From Tritrichomonas musculus (taxonomy: Eukaryota > Parabasalia > Tritrichomonadida > Tritrichomonadidae): 23,621 nucleotides of DNA. A program made the position numbers and the translations under genes. Positions within the stretch are counted from its first letter, which is position 1, and every line of letters starts with the position of its first letter. Under the pieces are notes generated by a model. That model saw nothing but the letters and a program-made list of their open reading frames with translations. It ran no database searches and was not told where the DNA came from. The stretch lies in assembly GCA_039105265.1 (NCBI GenBank), contig JAPFFF010000399.1, forward strand, positions 1 through 23,621, written 5' to 3'. Positions 7,292 through 18,221 of this stretch are shown piece by piece.

Positions 7292-10200
7292 ATGTTCAGT
7301 GGATGTTCATCATTAAGAGAAATCACAATTCCGTCTTCTGTAACTTCAATTGGAGATTCTGCATTCAGTGGATGTTCATCATTAACACAAATCACAATTC
7401 CTTCTTCTGTAACTTCAATTGGAGATTCTGCATTCAGTGGATGTTCATCATTAACACAAATCACAATTCCTTCTTCTGTAACTTCAATTGGAGATTCTGC
7501 ATTCAGTGGATGTTCATCATTGAAAGAAATCACAATTCCTTCTTCTGTAACTTCAATTGGAAAATCTGCATTCAGTGGATGTTCATCATTAACACAAATC
7601 ACAATTCCTTCTTCTGTAACTTCAATTGGAGATTCTGCATTCAGTGGATGTTCATCATTAACACAAATCACAATTCCTTCTTCTGTAACTTCAATTGGAG
7701 ATTCTGCATTCAGTGGATGTTCATCATTAACACAAATCACAATTCCTTCTTCTGTAACTTCAATTGGAGATTCTGCATTCAGTGGATGTTCATCATTGAA
7801 AGAAATCACAATTCCTTCTTCTGTAACTTCAATTGGAGATTCTGCATTCAGTGGATGTTCATCATTAACACAAATCACAATTCCTTCTTCTGTAACTTCA
7901 ATTGGAAAATCTGCATTCAGTGGATGTTCATCATTAACACAAATCACAATTCCTTCTTCTGTAACTTCAATTGGAGATTCTGCATTCAGTGGATGTTCAT
8001 CATTAACACAAATCACAATTCCTTCTTCTGTAACTTCAATTGGAGATTCTGCATTCAGTGGATGTTCATCATTAACACAAATCACAATTCCTTCTTCTGT
8101 AACTTCAATTGGAAAATCTGCATTCAGTGGATGTTCATCATTAACACAAATCACAATTCCTTCTTCTGTAACTTCAATTGGAGATTCTGCATTCAGTGGA
8201 TGTTCATCATTAACACAAATCACAATTCCTTCTTCTGTAACTTCAATTGGAGATTCTGCATTCAGTGGATGTTCATCATTAACACAAATCACAATTCCTT
8301 CTTCTGTAACTTCAATTGGAGATTCTGCATTCAGTGGATGTTCATCATTAACACAAATCACAATTCCTTCTTCTGTAACTTCAATTGGAAAATCTGCATT
8401 CAGTGGATGTTCATCATTAACACAAATCACAATTCCTTCTTCTGTAACTTCAATTGGAAAATCTGCATTCAGTGGATGTTCATCATTAACACAAATCACA
8501 ATTCCTTCTTCTGTAACTTCAATTGGAGATTCTGCATTCAGTGGATGTTCATCATTAACACAAATCACAATTCCTTCTTCTGTAACTTCAATTGGAGATT
8601 CTGCATTCAGTGGATGTTCATCATTAACACAAATCACAATTCCTTCTTCTGTAACTTCAATTGGAAAATCTGCATTCAGTGGATGTTCATCATTAACACA
8701 AATCACAATTCCTTCTTCTGTAACTTCAATTGGAAAATCTGCATTCAGTGGATGTTCATCATTAACACAAATCACAATTCCTTCTTCTGTAACTTCAATT
8801 GGAAAATCTGCATTCAATAGATGTTCATCATTAACACAAATCACAATTCCTTCTTCTGTAACTTCAATTGGAGATTCTGCATTCAGTGGATGTTCATCAT
8901 TAACACAAATCACAATTCCTTCTTCTGTAACTTCAATTGGAGATTCTGCATTCAGTGGATGTTCATCATTAATACAAATCACAATTCCTTCTTCTGTAAC
9001 TTCAATTGGAAAATCTGCATTCAGTGGATGTTCATCATTAACACAAATCACAATTCCTTCTTCTGTAACTTCAATTGGAGATTCTGCATTCAGTGGATGT
9101 TCATCATTAACACAAATCACAATTCCTTCTTCTGTAACTTCAATTGGAGATTCTGCATTCAGTGGATGTTCATCATTGAAAGAAATCACAATTCCTTCTT
9201 CTGTAACTTCAATTGGAGATTCTGCATTCAGTGGATGTTCATCATTAACACAAATCACAATTCCTTCTTCTGTAACTTCAATTGGAAAATCTGCATTCAG
9301 TGGATGTTCATCATTAAGAGAAATCACAATTCCTTCTTCTGTAACTTCAATTGGAGATTCTGCATTCAGTGGATGTTCATCATTAACACAAATCACAATT
9401 CCTTCTTCTGTAACTTCAATTGGAGATTCTGCATTCAGTGGATGTTCATCATTAACACAAATCACAATTCCTTCTTCTGTAACTTCAATTGGAAAATCTG
9501 CATTCAGTGGATGTTCATCATTAACACAAATCACAATTCCTTCTTCTGTAACTTCAATTGGAGATTCTGCATTCAGTGGATGTTCATCATTAATACAAAT
9601 CACAATTCCTTCTTCTGTAACTTCAATTGGAGATTCTGCATTCAGTGGATGTTCATCATTAATACAAATCACAATTCCTTCTTCTGTAACTTCAATTGGA
9701 GATTCTGCATTCAGTGGATGTTCATCATTAATACAAATCACAATTCCTTCTTCTGTAACTTCAATTGGAGATTCTGCATTCAGTGGATGTTCATCATTAA
9801 CACAAATCACAATTCCTTCTTCTGTAACTTCAATTGGAAAATCTGCATTCAGTGGATGTTCATCATTAACACAAATCACAATTCCTTCTTCTGTAACTTC
9901 AATTGGAGATTCTGCATTCAGTGGATGTTCATCATTAACACAAATCACAATTCCTTCTTCTGTAACTTCAATTGGAAAATCTGCATTCAGTGGATGTTCA
10001 TCATTAACACAAATCACAATTCCTTCTTCTGTAACTTCAATTGGAGATTCTGCATTCAGTGGATGTTCATCATTAACACAAATCACAATTCCTTCTTCTG
10101 TAACTTCAATTGGAAAATCTGCATTCAGTGGATGTTCATCATTAACACAAATCACAATTCCTTCTTCTGTAACTTCAATTGGAGATTCTGCATTCAGTGG

Positions 10201-13200
10201 ATGTTCATCATTAACACAAATCACAATTCCTTCTTCTGTAACTTCAATTGGAGATTCTGCATTCAGTGGATGTTCATCATTAACACAAATCACAATTCCT
10301 TCTTCTGTAACTTCAATTGGGAATTCTGCATTCAATAGATGTTCATCATTAACACAAATCACAATTCCTTCTTCTGTAACTTCAATTGGAGATTCTGCAT
10401 TCAGTGGATGTTCATCATTAACACAAATCACAATTCCTTCTTCTGTAACTTCAATTGGAGATTCTGCATTCAGTGGATGTTCATCATTAACACAAATCAC
10501 AATTCCTTCTTCTGTAACTTCAATTGGAAAATCTGCATTCAGTGGATGTTCATCATTAACACAAATCACAATTCCTTCTTCTGTAACTTCAATTGGAGAT
10601 TCTGCATTCAGTGGATGTTCATCATTAACACAAATCACAATTCCTTCTTCTGTAACTTCAATTGGAGATTCTGCATTCAGTGGATGTTCATCATTAACAC
10701 AAATCACAATTCCTTCTTCTGTAACTTCAATTGGAGATTCTGCATTCAGTGGATGTTCATCATTAACACAAATCACAATTCCTTCTTCTGTAACTTCAAT
10801 TGGAAAATCTGCATTCAGTGGATGTTCATCATTAACACAAATCACAATTCCTTCTTCTGTAACTTCAATTGGAGATTCTGCATTCAGTGGATGTTCATCA
10901 TTAACACAAATCACAATTCCTTCTTCTGTAACTTCAATTGGAGATTCTGCATTCAGTGGATGTTCATCATTAAGAGAAATCACAATTCCTTCTTCTGTAA
11001 CTTCAATTGGAGATTCTGCATTCAGTGGATGTTCATCATTAACACAAATCACAATTCCTTCTTCTGTAACTTCAATTGGAAAATCTGCATTCAGTGGATG
11101 TTCATCATTAAGAGAAATCACAATTCCTTCTTCTGTAACTTCAATTGGAGATTCTGCATTCAGTGGATGTTCATCATTAACACAAATCACAATTCCTTCT
11201 TCTGTAACTTCAATTGGAGATTCTGCATTCAGTGGATGTTCATCATTAAGAGAAATCACAATTCCTTCTTCTGTAACTTCAATTGGAGATTCTGCATTCA
11301 GTGGATGTTCATCATTAACACAAATCACAATTCCTTCTTCTGTAACTTCAATTGGAAAATCTGCATTCAGTGGATGTTCATCATTAACACAAATCACAAT
11401 TCCTTCTTCTGTAACTTCAATTGGAAAATCTGCATTCAATAGATGTTCATCATTAACACAAATCACAATTCCTTCTTCTGTAACTTCAATTGGAGATTCT
11501 GCATTCAGTGGATGTTCATCATTAACACAAATCACAATTCCTTCTTCTGTAACTTCAATTGGAGATTCTGCATTCAGTGGATGTTCATCATTAACACAAA
11601 TCACAATTCCTTCTTCTGTAACTTCAATTGGAGATTCTGCATTCAGTGGATGTTCATCATTAACACAAATCACAATTCCTTCTTCTGTAACTTCAATTGG
11701 AGATTCTGCATTCAGTGGATGTTCATCATTAACACAAATCACAATTCCTTCTTCTGTAACTTCAATTGGGAATTCTGCATTCAGTGGATGTTCATCATTA
11801 ACACAAATCACAATTCCTTCTTCTGTAACTTCAATTGGAGATTCTGCATTCAGTGGATGTTCATCATTAACACAAATCACAATTCCTTCTTCTGTAACTT
11901 CAATTGGAAAATCTGCATTCAGTGGATGTTCATCATTAACACAAATCACAATTCCTTCTTCTGTAACTTCAATTGGAGATTCTGCATTCAGTGGATGTTC
12001 ATCATTAACACAAATCACAATTCCTTCTTCTGTAACTTCAATTGGAGATTCTGCATTCAGTGGATGTTCATCATTAACACAAATCACAATTCCTTCTTCT
12101 GTAACTTCAATTGGAGATTCTGCATTCAGTGGATGTTCATCATTAACACAAATCACAATTCCTTCTTCTGTAACTTCAATTGGAGATTCTGCATTCAGTG
12201 GATGTTCATCATTAACACAAATCACAATTCCTTCTTCTGTAACTTCAATTGGAAATTATATATTCAATAGATGTTCATCATTGAAAGAAATCACAATTCC
12301 TTCTTCTGTAACTTCAATTGGAAAATCTGCATTCAGTGGATGTTCATCATTGAAAGAAATCACAATTCCTTCTTCTGTAACTTCAATTGGAGATTCTGCA
12401 TTCAGTGGATGTTCATCATTAACACAAATCACAATTCCTTCTTCTGTAACTTCAATTGGAAAATCTGCATTCAGTGGATGTTCATCATTAAGAGAAATCA
12501 CAATTCCTTCTTCTGTAACTTCAATTGGAGATTCTGCATTCAGTGGATGTTCATCATTAACACAAATCACAATTCCTTCTTCTGTAACTTCAATTGGAGA
12601 TTCTGCATTCAGTGGATGTTCATCATTAAGAGAAATCACAATTCCTTCTTCTGTAACTTCAATTGGAGATTCTGCATTCAGTGGATGTTCATCATTAACA
12701 CAAATCACAATTCCTTCTTCTGTAACTTCAATTGGAAAATCTGCATTCAGTGGATGTTCATCATTAACACAAATCACAATTCCTTCTTCTGTAACTTCAA
12801 TTGGAGATTCTGCATTCAGTGGATGTTCATCATTGAAAGAAATCACAATTCCTTCTTCTGTAACTTCAATTGGAAAATCTGCATTCAGTGGATGTTCATC
12901 ATTAACACAAATCACAATTCCTTCTTCTGTAACTTCAATTGGAGATTCTGCATTCAGTGGATGTTCATCATTAACACAAATCACAATTCCTTCTTCTGTA
13001 ACTTCAATTGGAAAATCTGCATTCAGTGGATGTTCATCATTAAGAGAAATCACAATTCCTTCTTCTGTAACTTCAATTGGAGATTCTGCATTCAGTGGAT
13101 GTTCATCATTAACACAAATCACAATTCCTTCTTCTGTAACTTCAATTGGAGATTCTGCATTCAGTGGATGTTCATCATTAAGAGAAATCACAATTCCTTC

Positions 13201-14716
13201 TTCTGTAACTTCAATTGGAGATTCTGCATTCAGTGGATGTTCATCATTAACACAAATCACAATTCCTTCTTCTGTAACTTCAATTGGAAAATCTGCATTC
13301 AGTGGATGTTCATCATTAACACAAATCACAATTCCTTCTTCTGTAACTTCAATTGGAAAATCTGCATTCAATAGATGTTCATCATTAACACAAATCACAA
13401 TTCCTTCTTCTGTAACTTCAATTGGAGATTCTGCATTCAGTGGATGTTCATCATTAACACAAATCACAATTCCTTCTTCTGTAACTTCAATTGGAGATTC
13501 TGCATTCAGTGGATGTTCATCATTAACACAAATCACAATTCCTTCTTCTGTAACTTCAATTGGAGATTCTGCATTCAGTGGATGTTCATCATTAACACAA
13601 ATCACAATTCCTTCTTCTGTAACTTCAATTGGAGATTCTGCATTCAGTGGATGTTCATCATTAACACAAATCACAATTCCTTCTTCTGTAACTTCAATTG
13701 GGAATTCTGCATTCAGTGGATGTTCATCATTAACACAAATCACAATTCCTTCTTCTGTAACTTCAATTGGAGATTCTGCATTCAGTGGATGTTCATCATT
13801 AACACAAATCACAATTCCTTCTTCTGTAACTTCAATTGGAAAATCTGCATTCAGTGGATGTTCATCATTAACACAAATCACAATTCCTTCTTCTGTAACT
13901 TCAATTGGAGATTCTGCATTCAGTGGATGTTCATCATTAACACAAATCACAATTCCTTCTTCTGTAACTTCAATTGGAGATTCTGCATTCAGTGGATGTT
14001 CATCATTAACACAAATCACAATTCCTTCTTCTGTAACTTCAATTGGAGATTCTGCATTCAGTGGATGTTCATCATTAACACAAATCACAATTCCTTCTTC
14101 TGTAACTTCAATTGGAGATTCTGCATTCAGTGGATGTTCATCATTAACACAAATCACAATTCCTTCTTCTGTAACTTCAATTGGAAATTATATATTCAAT
14201 AGATGTTCATCATTGAAAGAAATCACAATTCCTTCTTCTGTAACTTCAATTGGAAAATCTGCATTCAGTGGATGTTCATCATTGAAAGAAATCACAATTC
14301 CTTCTTCTGTAACTTCAATTGGGAATTATGTATTCAATGGAATTAAATCATTAAAAATTATTAATAAATCACAAGTCCAAATAAACACAAACAGTTCATG
14401 GGCATCCAGTAATAACAACACAAGCAACCGATGGGCATTCAGTAATAACAACACAAGCAACTTATATGCATCCAGTAATAACAACGCAAGCAACTTAAAT
14501 GCATCCAGTAATAACAACGCAAGCAACTTATATGCATCCAGTAATAACAACACAAGCAACCGATGGGCATTCAGTAATAACAACACAAGCAACTTATATG
14601 CATCCAGTAATAACAACACTGTAACTATGCCTAACAGTAATAATAATGCATTTGCTTCGAACAAAAACATTAGTAAAGATACCACAAATAGCTTTTTGAA
14701 AGAGGGAAAAATCTAA
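7292..14716 (+). CDS. Giant BspA-like leucine-rich-repeat protein
   Basis: A 2474-codon frame. Codons 2 to about 2350 are 102 periods of 23 residues in the BspA/TpLRR (LRR_5) pattern: SAFSGCSSL, a two-residue slot, [11 protein letters not shown], then one variable residue. Such proteins in Trichomonas are a large family linked to the cell surface and host binding, thought to derive from bacterial genes. The last 125 residues are Asn/Ser-rich with an 11-residue repeat and no membrane span. There is no signal peptide: the protein begins MFSGCSSL, inside a repeat unit. The upstream frame is closed by a TAA at 7271, after a short MMKIS frame in phase, so the true 5' end may be lost or altered. 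The stop is followed by TTAAAATAAA, a plausible poly(A) signal. This frame was chosen over the other open frames because only it gives a known repeat family. Confidence 0.85.
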   Translation: MFSGCSSLREITIPSSVTSIGDSAFSGCSSLTQITIPSSVTSIGDSAFSGCSSLTQITIPSSVTSIGDSAFSGCSSLKEITIPSSVTSIGKSAFSGCSSLTQITIPSSVTSIGDSAFSGCSSLTQITIPSSVTSIGDSAFSGCSSLTQITIPSSVTSIGDSAFSGCSSLKEITIPSSVTSIGDSAFSGCSSLTQITIPSSVTSIGKSAFSGCSSLTQITIPSSVTSIGDSAFSGCSSLTQITIPSSVTSIGDSAFSGCSSLTQITIPSSVTSIGKSAFSGCSSLTQITIPSSVTSIGDSAFSGCSSLTQITIPSSVTSIGDSAFSGCSSLTQITIPSSVTSIGDSAFSGCSSLTQITIPSSVTSIGKSAFSGCSSLTQITIPSSVTSIGKSAFSGCSSLTQITIPSSVTSIGDSAFSGCSSLTQITIPSSVTSIGDSAFSGCSSLTQITIPSSVTSIGKSAFSGCSSLTQITIPSSVTSIGKSAFSGCSSLTQITIPSSVTSIGKSAFNRCSSLTQITIPSSVTSIGDSAFSGCSSLTQITIPSSVTSIGDSAFSGCSSLIQITIPSSVTSIGKSAFSGCSSLTQITIPSSVTSIGDSAFSGCSSLTQITIPSSVTSIGDSAFSGCSSLKEITIPSSVTSIGDSAFSGCSSLTQITIPSSVTSIGKSAFSGCSSLREITIPSSVTSIGDSAFSGCSSLTQITIPSSVTSIGDSAFSGCSSLTQITIPSSVTSIGKSAFSGCSSLTQITIPSSVTSIGDSAFSGCSSLIQITIPSSVTSIGDSAFSGCSSLIQITIPSSVTSIGDSAFSGCSSLIQITIPSSVTSIGDSAFSGCSSLTQITIPSSVTSIGKSAFSGCSSLTQITIPSSVTSIGDSAFSGCSSLTQITIPSSVTSIGKSAFSGCSSLTQITIPSSVTSIGDSAFSGCSSLTQITIPSSVTSIGKSAFSGCSSLTQITIPSSVTSIGDSAFSGCSSLTQITIPSSVTSIGDSAFSGCSSLTQITIPSSVTSIGNSAFNRCSSLTQITIPSSVTSIGDSAFSGCSSLTQITIPSSVTSIGDSAFSGCSSLTQITIPSSVTSIGKSAFSGCSSLTQITIPSSVTSIGDSAFSGCSSLTQITIPSSVTSIGDSAFSGCSSLTQITIPSSVTSIGDSAFSGCSSLTQITIPSSVTSIGKSAFSGCSSLTQITIPSSVTSIGDSAFSGCSSLTQITIPSSVTSIGDSAFSGCSSLREITIPSSVTSIGDSAFSGCSSLTQITIPSSVTSIGKSAFSGCSSLREITIPSSVTSIGDSAFSGCSSLTQITIPSSVTSIGDSAFSGCSSLREITIPSSVTSIGDSAFSGCSSLTQITIPSSVTSIGKSAFSGCSSLTQITIPSSVTSIGKSAFNRCSSLTQITIPSSVTSIGDSAFSGCSSLTQITIPSSVTSIGDSAFSGCSSLTQITIPSSVTSIGDSAFSGCSSLTQITIPSSVTSIGDSAFSGCSSLTQITIPSSVTSIGNSAFSGCSSLTQITIPSSVTSIGDSAFSGCSSLTQITIPSSVTSIGKSAFSGCSSLTQITIPSSVTSIGDSAFSGCSSLTQITIPSSVTSIGDSAFSGCSSLTQITIPSSVTSIGDSAFSGCSSLTQITIPSSVTSIGDSAFSGCSSLTQITIPSSVTSIGNYIFNRCSSLKEITIPSSVTSIGKSAFSGCSSLKEITIPSSVTSIGDSAFSGCSSLTQITIPSSVTSIGKSAFSGCSSLREITIPSSVTSIGDSAFSGCSSLTQITIPSSVTSIGDSAFSGCSSLREITIPSSVTSIGDSAFSGCSSLTQITIPSSVTSIGKSAFSGCSSLTQITIPSSVTSIGDSAFSGCSSLKEITIPSSVTSIGKSAFSGCSSLTQITIPSSVTSIGDSAFSGCSSLTQITIPSSVTSIGKSAFSGCSSLREITIPSSVTSIGDSAFSGCSSLTQITIPSSVTSIGDSAFSGCSSLREITIPSSVTSIGDSAFSGCSSLTQITIPSSVTSIGKSAFSGCSSLTQITIPSSVTSIGKSAFNRCSSLTQITIPSSVTSIGDSAFSGCSSLTQITIPSSVTSIGDSAFSGCSSLTQITIPSSVTSIGDSAFSGCSSLTQITIPSSVTSIGDSAFSGCSSLTQITIPSSVTSIGNSAFSGCSSLTQITIPSSVTSIGDSAFSGCSSLTQITIPSSVTSIGKSAFSGCSSLTQITIPSSVTSIGDSAFSGCSSLTQITIPSSVTSIGDSAFSGCSSLTQITIPSSVTSIGDSAFSGCSSLTQITIPSSVTSIGDSAFSGCSSLTQITIPSSVTSIGNYIFNRCSSLKEITIPSSVTSIGKSAFSGCSSLKEITIPSSVTSIGNYVFNGIKSLKIINKSQVQINTNSSWASSNNNTSNRWAFSNNNTSNLYASSNNNASNLNASSNNNASNLYASSNNNTSNRWAFSNNNTSNLYASSNNNTVTMPNSNNNAFASNKNISKDTTNSFLKEGKI
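10979..12390 (+). repeat. Higher-order duplication, copy A
   Basis: This block has the same order of unit types as 12911-14322, at an offset of 1932 bases (28 units). It begins after an RE unit, includes the K-NR unit at 11437, the lone N unit at 11769, and ends with NYIFNR-KE and K-KE units (12250-12360). The two blocks look identical by eye. Boundaries are set where unit types stop agreeing and are uncertain to one unit. Confidence 0.8.
12911..14322 (+). repeat. Higher-order duplication, copy B
   Basis: Partner of 10979-12390. On its left the matching unit type changes (TQ here, RE in copy A). On its right copy B runs into the unique end of the array (NYVFNG), while copy A continues with more repeats. 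This suggests that the 3' end of the array was duplicated inward. Confidence 0.8.
14397..14620 (+). repeat. 33-bp repeats coding an Asn/Ser-rich tail
   Basis: About seven copies of an 11-residue unit, of the form W/Y-A-S/F-S-N-N-N-T/A-S-N-R/L, lie inside the BspA-like frame after the LRRs. Two adjacent unit types (WASSNNN and WAFSNNN) recur in the same order, pointing to duplication of a two-to-four-unit block. The segment is probably disordered. The minus strand appears as a leucine-rich frame, which is a shadow. Confidence 0.9.
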
Positions 14717-16740
14717 TTAAAATAAACTTTTTTAAGAATTTTTGTAAAATGGTTCTTTTACATAAATTGGTTAAAGAAAATGAAAATCTATTATTTTTAT
14801 TTGGTTTTATATTAGATGTATATAAACTATTTTTAAAAATTATATCATACTTTTATGCAAATATTGGCTTTGATGACAATTTTCTTTTCATTAAAAAAAA
14901 GATGAATAATTCAATTTAAACAAATGCTATCAATGATTCAATCTAATATTTTTTAAAAGCATGAATTAAATGTTTTATCTATAGCAAAATATTTAAGATT
15001 ATCTAAATATTTCCCAAAATAAAATGAAATTTCTGTTTTTTAATTTTTCGATCTTATTTTAACAATACGCCAACGTTGAAATCTTAAAATACATTTAAAA
15101 AACAATTTATTAAATATTAAATATGTTTTGCAGATTTTTATCCCAAAAAAAGATAAGAATCAGAGTTTGTTTTTGATAATCGCAAATAATAATGACTTTT
15201 AAAAAATTCTATCCCTTTTAAAGTTAGTTACATAATTTCTATGTTTTTAAGATTAATATCAATAATGTAATGAATTATTTGCAAATCAATAAATATCTAT
15301 GAAGATAATAAAATTTTTTATCCAATAAAAAAACTGATTTCACCGAAAATAATTAAACACATTTTTTTAATCTATATTTGGATTTTTGATTATTTTATCT
15401 GACAAGAATTATTATCATCATGTATAAATTAATAATTCAGCTTTTAATTCCATTTTAATCAATTTATTATGGAGATAATTGTAAAAAATATGTTTTTCTT
15501 TTTGTGAAAATAACCACAGACCTAATCAAGTAATTAAAGTAATAATCATTAAAACAAAATATATAATACATATAAAATAATATTATTAAATTATAATTTA
15601 AAAAACTTCAATATTCTAGAAAATAAATCAACTTTTTATGTGGAGGTGAAGTGAAAGTCATTTTTGTCCATTAATTTTTTTTTTTGTCTATACACTATAT
15701 AATAAAATATATGCAAAAAAAGGAGATTATATGTTTAAAAACATATAAAGATAAAAATAAAGATGAAAATTCTAAAAATCATCAATAATTATTGATGGTG
15801 ACTTTATTACGATAAACAATTTAATGATAGAATAAAAAGGTAAAGAATCATTAACTCATACTGGTATTATCTCAAAAAAGCAATAAAGATAGTGTTTATA
15901 TTAACATGAATAAATTATTAAAATCCATATTCATCATAAAAATATGAAAACATAATGTTTGGTTTAAGTTTAAGATTTTTTTTGGCAAAAAGAAAATGCT
16001 GCTGTGTTAAATAATTAAATTAAGTTGATCCTAAATAAAAATTAGTATGTTTTTGTTCTATTTATCATTAGAGACTGTTGTAAATAACTTTGTTATACTA
16101 AGAAAATTAATTAATACTTAATTTATCTAATTCAAATTTGAATGTTGTAAAATTATTAGCAAATAAAATTTTGTGCAAAAGATCCCAAGCATTGCATAAT
16201 TAAATTTCCTACTTCATTCAAAACATGATCCCCATGTGACCTGATGAATCTTTTTAGCACACATTTGAAGAATTCAGAATTATGAAATTACATTTGGCCC
16301 ACTTCACTTTACCTTCGTGACTGTTAAAAATGACCGTTAAAATAGGGACATTTGCAATATCTCCATTTGTCCCTACTATAACTGGACAAATGTCCCTACT
16401 TATTGTATTAGAATAATACTTATTTATATAATGAATCACATAATTTTTATGAATGAATTTTATTTGCCAGAGCTTTAAAAAAAGACAATTTAATGATCTT
16501 TTTCATAATTGGTTTTTTTAATAGGCCAAAATATATGATAAAACCAATAATAATGATCAAAAACTTTAAAAGACAAGAGTAATTTTAGTTCTTTGAATAA
16601 TACAAAAGATTTTTGTAATGAAATTTACGTTGTTTATGATTATATATTATATACTATTTGGTATAAAATATAGTAACGTCCATATTTTAAAGTATTGATT
16701 AAACATTTTACTATACATTTAGAATTTCATATATTAAAAA
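14717..16740. other. 2-kb AT-rich region without a clear gene
   Basis: No intact reading frame with protein-like sequence was found. A minus-strand open run at about 16254-16160 (FIRSHGDHVLNEVGNLIMQC) reads like protein but is short, lacks neighbours and is unrecognised. The one ordered structure is the inverted repeat at 16343-16398. Confidence 0.45.
16343..16398. repeat. Perfect 12-bp inverted repeat with a third half-site
   Basis: TAGGGACATTTG (16343-16354) and CAAATGTCCCTA (16387-16398) are exact reverse complements, 32 bases apart. Between them, TGTCCCTACT at 16368-16377 repeats directly the same ten bases at 16391-16400. This could be a transposon terminus, a hairpin or a protein-binding array. 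Confidence 0.75.
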
Positions 16741-16744
16741 GAAA

Positions 16745-17372
16745 TGACTTTGATTTTTCAATCAGAAAATGCAACTAAATTTTCGTGTTTATACCGATGT
16801 AGTTGTCAATCACATTACAGGCGGCGGAAATGACTTTTTAAAGCATCGAAATCCACAAGCAGGATGCCCAAAATGGGACTGTGATTATAAATATTCATCG
16901 ATAAATGAGACACATAATTAACCATACTACACACAAAGCTGGACGTAGTTAACCAATCACAGAGATGAGCCAAACAACACACTTGAATTCTTAGGTGTTC
17001 CATATGGATCGATGGATTTCCATTGCAACAAAGGAGTCAACAGTTGGAATGATTCAATAATTTTGAGCACAAGTTTGCTGAGCGGATTGTCTGTAAATAT
17101 CTGTATTGAAATTATTTGCAATTATTTCCGGATTTAGAGTTGATGCTACAAAGCACATTCATCCAGATGATTTGGCTGCAATATTCGCCAATTTCAAGGA
17201 TAGTATGGGTAGTTCGTTGCCTGATGATGACCGGCTTACATGGCTTGAAGTTTTGACAAGTGGAGATTCTTATCTTCTTGTTCAAAGAGGATCTTCGTAT
17301 AGCTTTGCTGCTTACTTTGAGAACAAACTGAACTGCGTACTCAATCAATGGAATTTTTTGAGGAATTTTTAA
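16745..17372 (+). pseudogene. Broken GH13 alpha-amylase gene
   Basis: The plus strand keeps the landmarks of an alpha-amylase in order. FRVYTDVVVNHITGGGND (from 16781) is conserved region I (DxVxNH). NTLEFLGVPYGSMDFHC and NSWND (about 16976-17055) match the segment before the catalytic sites. SGFRVDATKH (17127-17156) is region II with the catalytic nucleophile Asp at 17142-17144. TWLEVL (17238-17255) is region III with the acid/base Glu at 17247-17249. YFENKL follows. Region IV (the NHD motif), the N-terminus and the C-terminal domain are absent. Region I and the VPYG segment share a frame with in-frame stops near 16918 and 16948; region II is in another frame, so at least three breaks are seen. 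The enzyme would hydrolyse alpha-1,4-glucans; this copy cannot. There is no start codon in context. Confidence 0.8.
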
Positions 17373-17566
17373 CGCATTCTCTATGCTTGATTCTTGTATT
17401 TTGGAATTATTTGAAAAATTCGTTTACAAGAGAATTTTTTGAAAAGTATCAATATCATCTCTTTTAATCAACAGTCGAAGCTTGCTATCAAAGGAAATTC
17501 TAGTAATGATTAAACTTGAATATTAAAAGATATAAAAACAAGTAAAATAAAATTATTTTAATTTTA

Positions 17567-18098
17567 TTAAAAAATGATAAAGTCATCTTCAAGGTTATAT
17601 TGTTTTAAAAAGTCTTTGAAATCAGAAATTCCTTTTTCTGAAAATTTGTTGTCTTTCAATATCAAAGGTTTGAAGACGATTGGATCAAATATAGCTGGTT
17701 TCAAAAAATCAAAAAAGACTTTTTCATACAATCCAATTTCGTTTCCTGAAAGATCAACACTTATTTCGACTTCTATTGGAAGATGTGAGATCAATTCTTT
17801 AGCTTTATATGTGTCTAATTCACATTCAATTACTGATATTTTTTCAAAGTTTTCATCGATTTTTAATAGGAAATTAAAATCTAAGAAAAAACAATTTTTG
17901 AAATATAAAGATTTTGGAGATGTATTTGATATAAGTTTTTTCAATGAATTTTCTGTTGAATAATATACTGAAATTCCTTCAAATGCTAAATTTTTTTGAT
18001 AATACTTATTAAATTCTCCTGAAATAACAATTTCATTTAAATCATCTTCATTTGATTTAAAGATCTTCTGTTTTGTTATTTATTTCTTCTTCTTCCAT
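17567..18098 (-). pseudogene. Short leucine-rich-repeat protein with one apparent frameshift
   Basis: The main frame runs from about 18079 to the TAA at 17567. It encodes repeat-like segments: LNEIVISGEF, PKSLYFKNCFFLDFNFLL, FEKISVIECELDTYKAKELI, ISVDLSGNEIGLYEKVFFDF and ILKDNKFSEKGISDFKDFLK. The LSGNEIG and KDNKFSEKG turns resemble ribonuclease-inhibitor-type LRRs. That frame has no ATG. In the next frame, an ATG at 18098 gives MEEEEINNKTEDL before a stop, and it sits 8 bases after an Inr-like TCATTT. The acidic start leads naturally into KSNEDDLN of the main frame, so a one-base change near 18056-18066 probably separates start from body. It is either a young pseudogene or a sequencing error. 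Full length would be about 177 residues. TAAAATTAAA follows the stop. Confidence 0.55.
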
Positions 18099-18101
18099 TA
18101 A

Positions 18102-18107
18102 AAATGA
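18102..18107 (-). promoter_or_regulatory. Inr-like initiator TCATTT
   Basis: On the minus strand TTCATTTTTAATGG places TCATTT directly before the ATG at 18098, with the predicted start base 7-8 bases upstream. This is the best-placed trichomonad-type initiator in the window. It is the main reason to put the start of the LRR gene at 18098. Confidence 0.55.
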
Positions 18108-18221
18108 AGTCTTTTTTATTTAATTTTATTAATCATAGTAAAATTTTATTTTTGAAATAAAAAATTTTTTTAAAAAATTTTATTAATCAATTAACTAAAA
18201 ATTTATTTAAATATCACCAAA

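Larger units (their letters stand above)
7295..14340 (+). repeat. 69-bp tandem array, 102 periods
   Basis: From the first TTCAGTGGA (7295) to the last TTCAATGGA (14333) is 7038 bases, exactly 102 x 69, so no net indel has been kept. Units differ mainly at three places: GAT, AAA or AAT (Asp, Lys, Asn); ACACAA, AAAGAA, AGAGAA or ATACAA (TQ, KE, RE, IQ); and AGTGGA or AATAGA (SG, NR). The first unit carries a CCG in place of CCT at 7331. Boundary units are the most divergent, as expected for an array homogenised from within. Confidence 0.97.

Noticed and set aside
7252-12225. 1657-codon minus-strand frame across the repeat array
   Set aside because: It is the shadow of the 69-bp unit; its repeat matches no family I know, while the plus frame is a clear BspA-type LRR.
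12256-14157. 633-codon minus-strand frame
   Set aside because: Second part of the antisense shadow, separated from the first by the NYIFNR unit.
7303-14202. Several plus-strand frames of 275-505 codons in a second phase ([12 protein letters not shown] type)
   Set aside because: Same repeat read in another phase; they break only at AATAGATG units and have no known family.
7295-14340. CRISPR array
   Set aside because: Units are contiguous with no unique spacers and encode protein in frame.
14326-14685. Leucine-rich minus-strand ORF ([10 protein letters not shown] type)
   Set aside because: Antisense of the Asn/Ser-rich repeat tail; the hydrophobicity comes from complementing AAC and AAT codons.
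16254-16439. 61-codon minus-strand ORF
   Set aside because: No family, spans the inverted repeat, and short open frames are expected by chance here.
16815-17003. 62-codon minus-strand ORF
   Set aside because: Antisense to the alpha-amylase relic, whose plus-strand motifs are unmistakable.
17574-17963. 129-codon plus-strand ORF
   Set aside because: Antisense of the LRR gene; the minus frame has the LSGNEIG-type repeats and the initiator.
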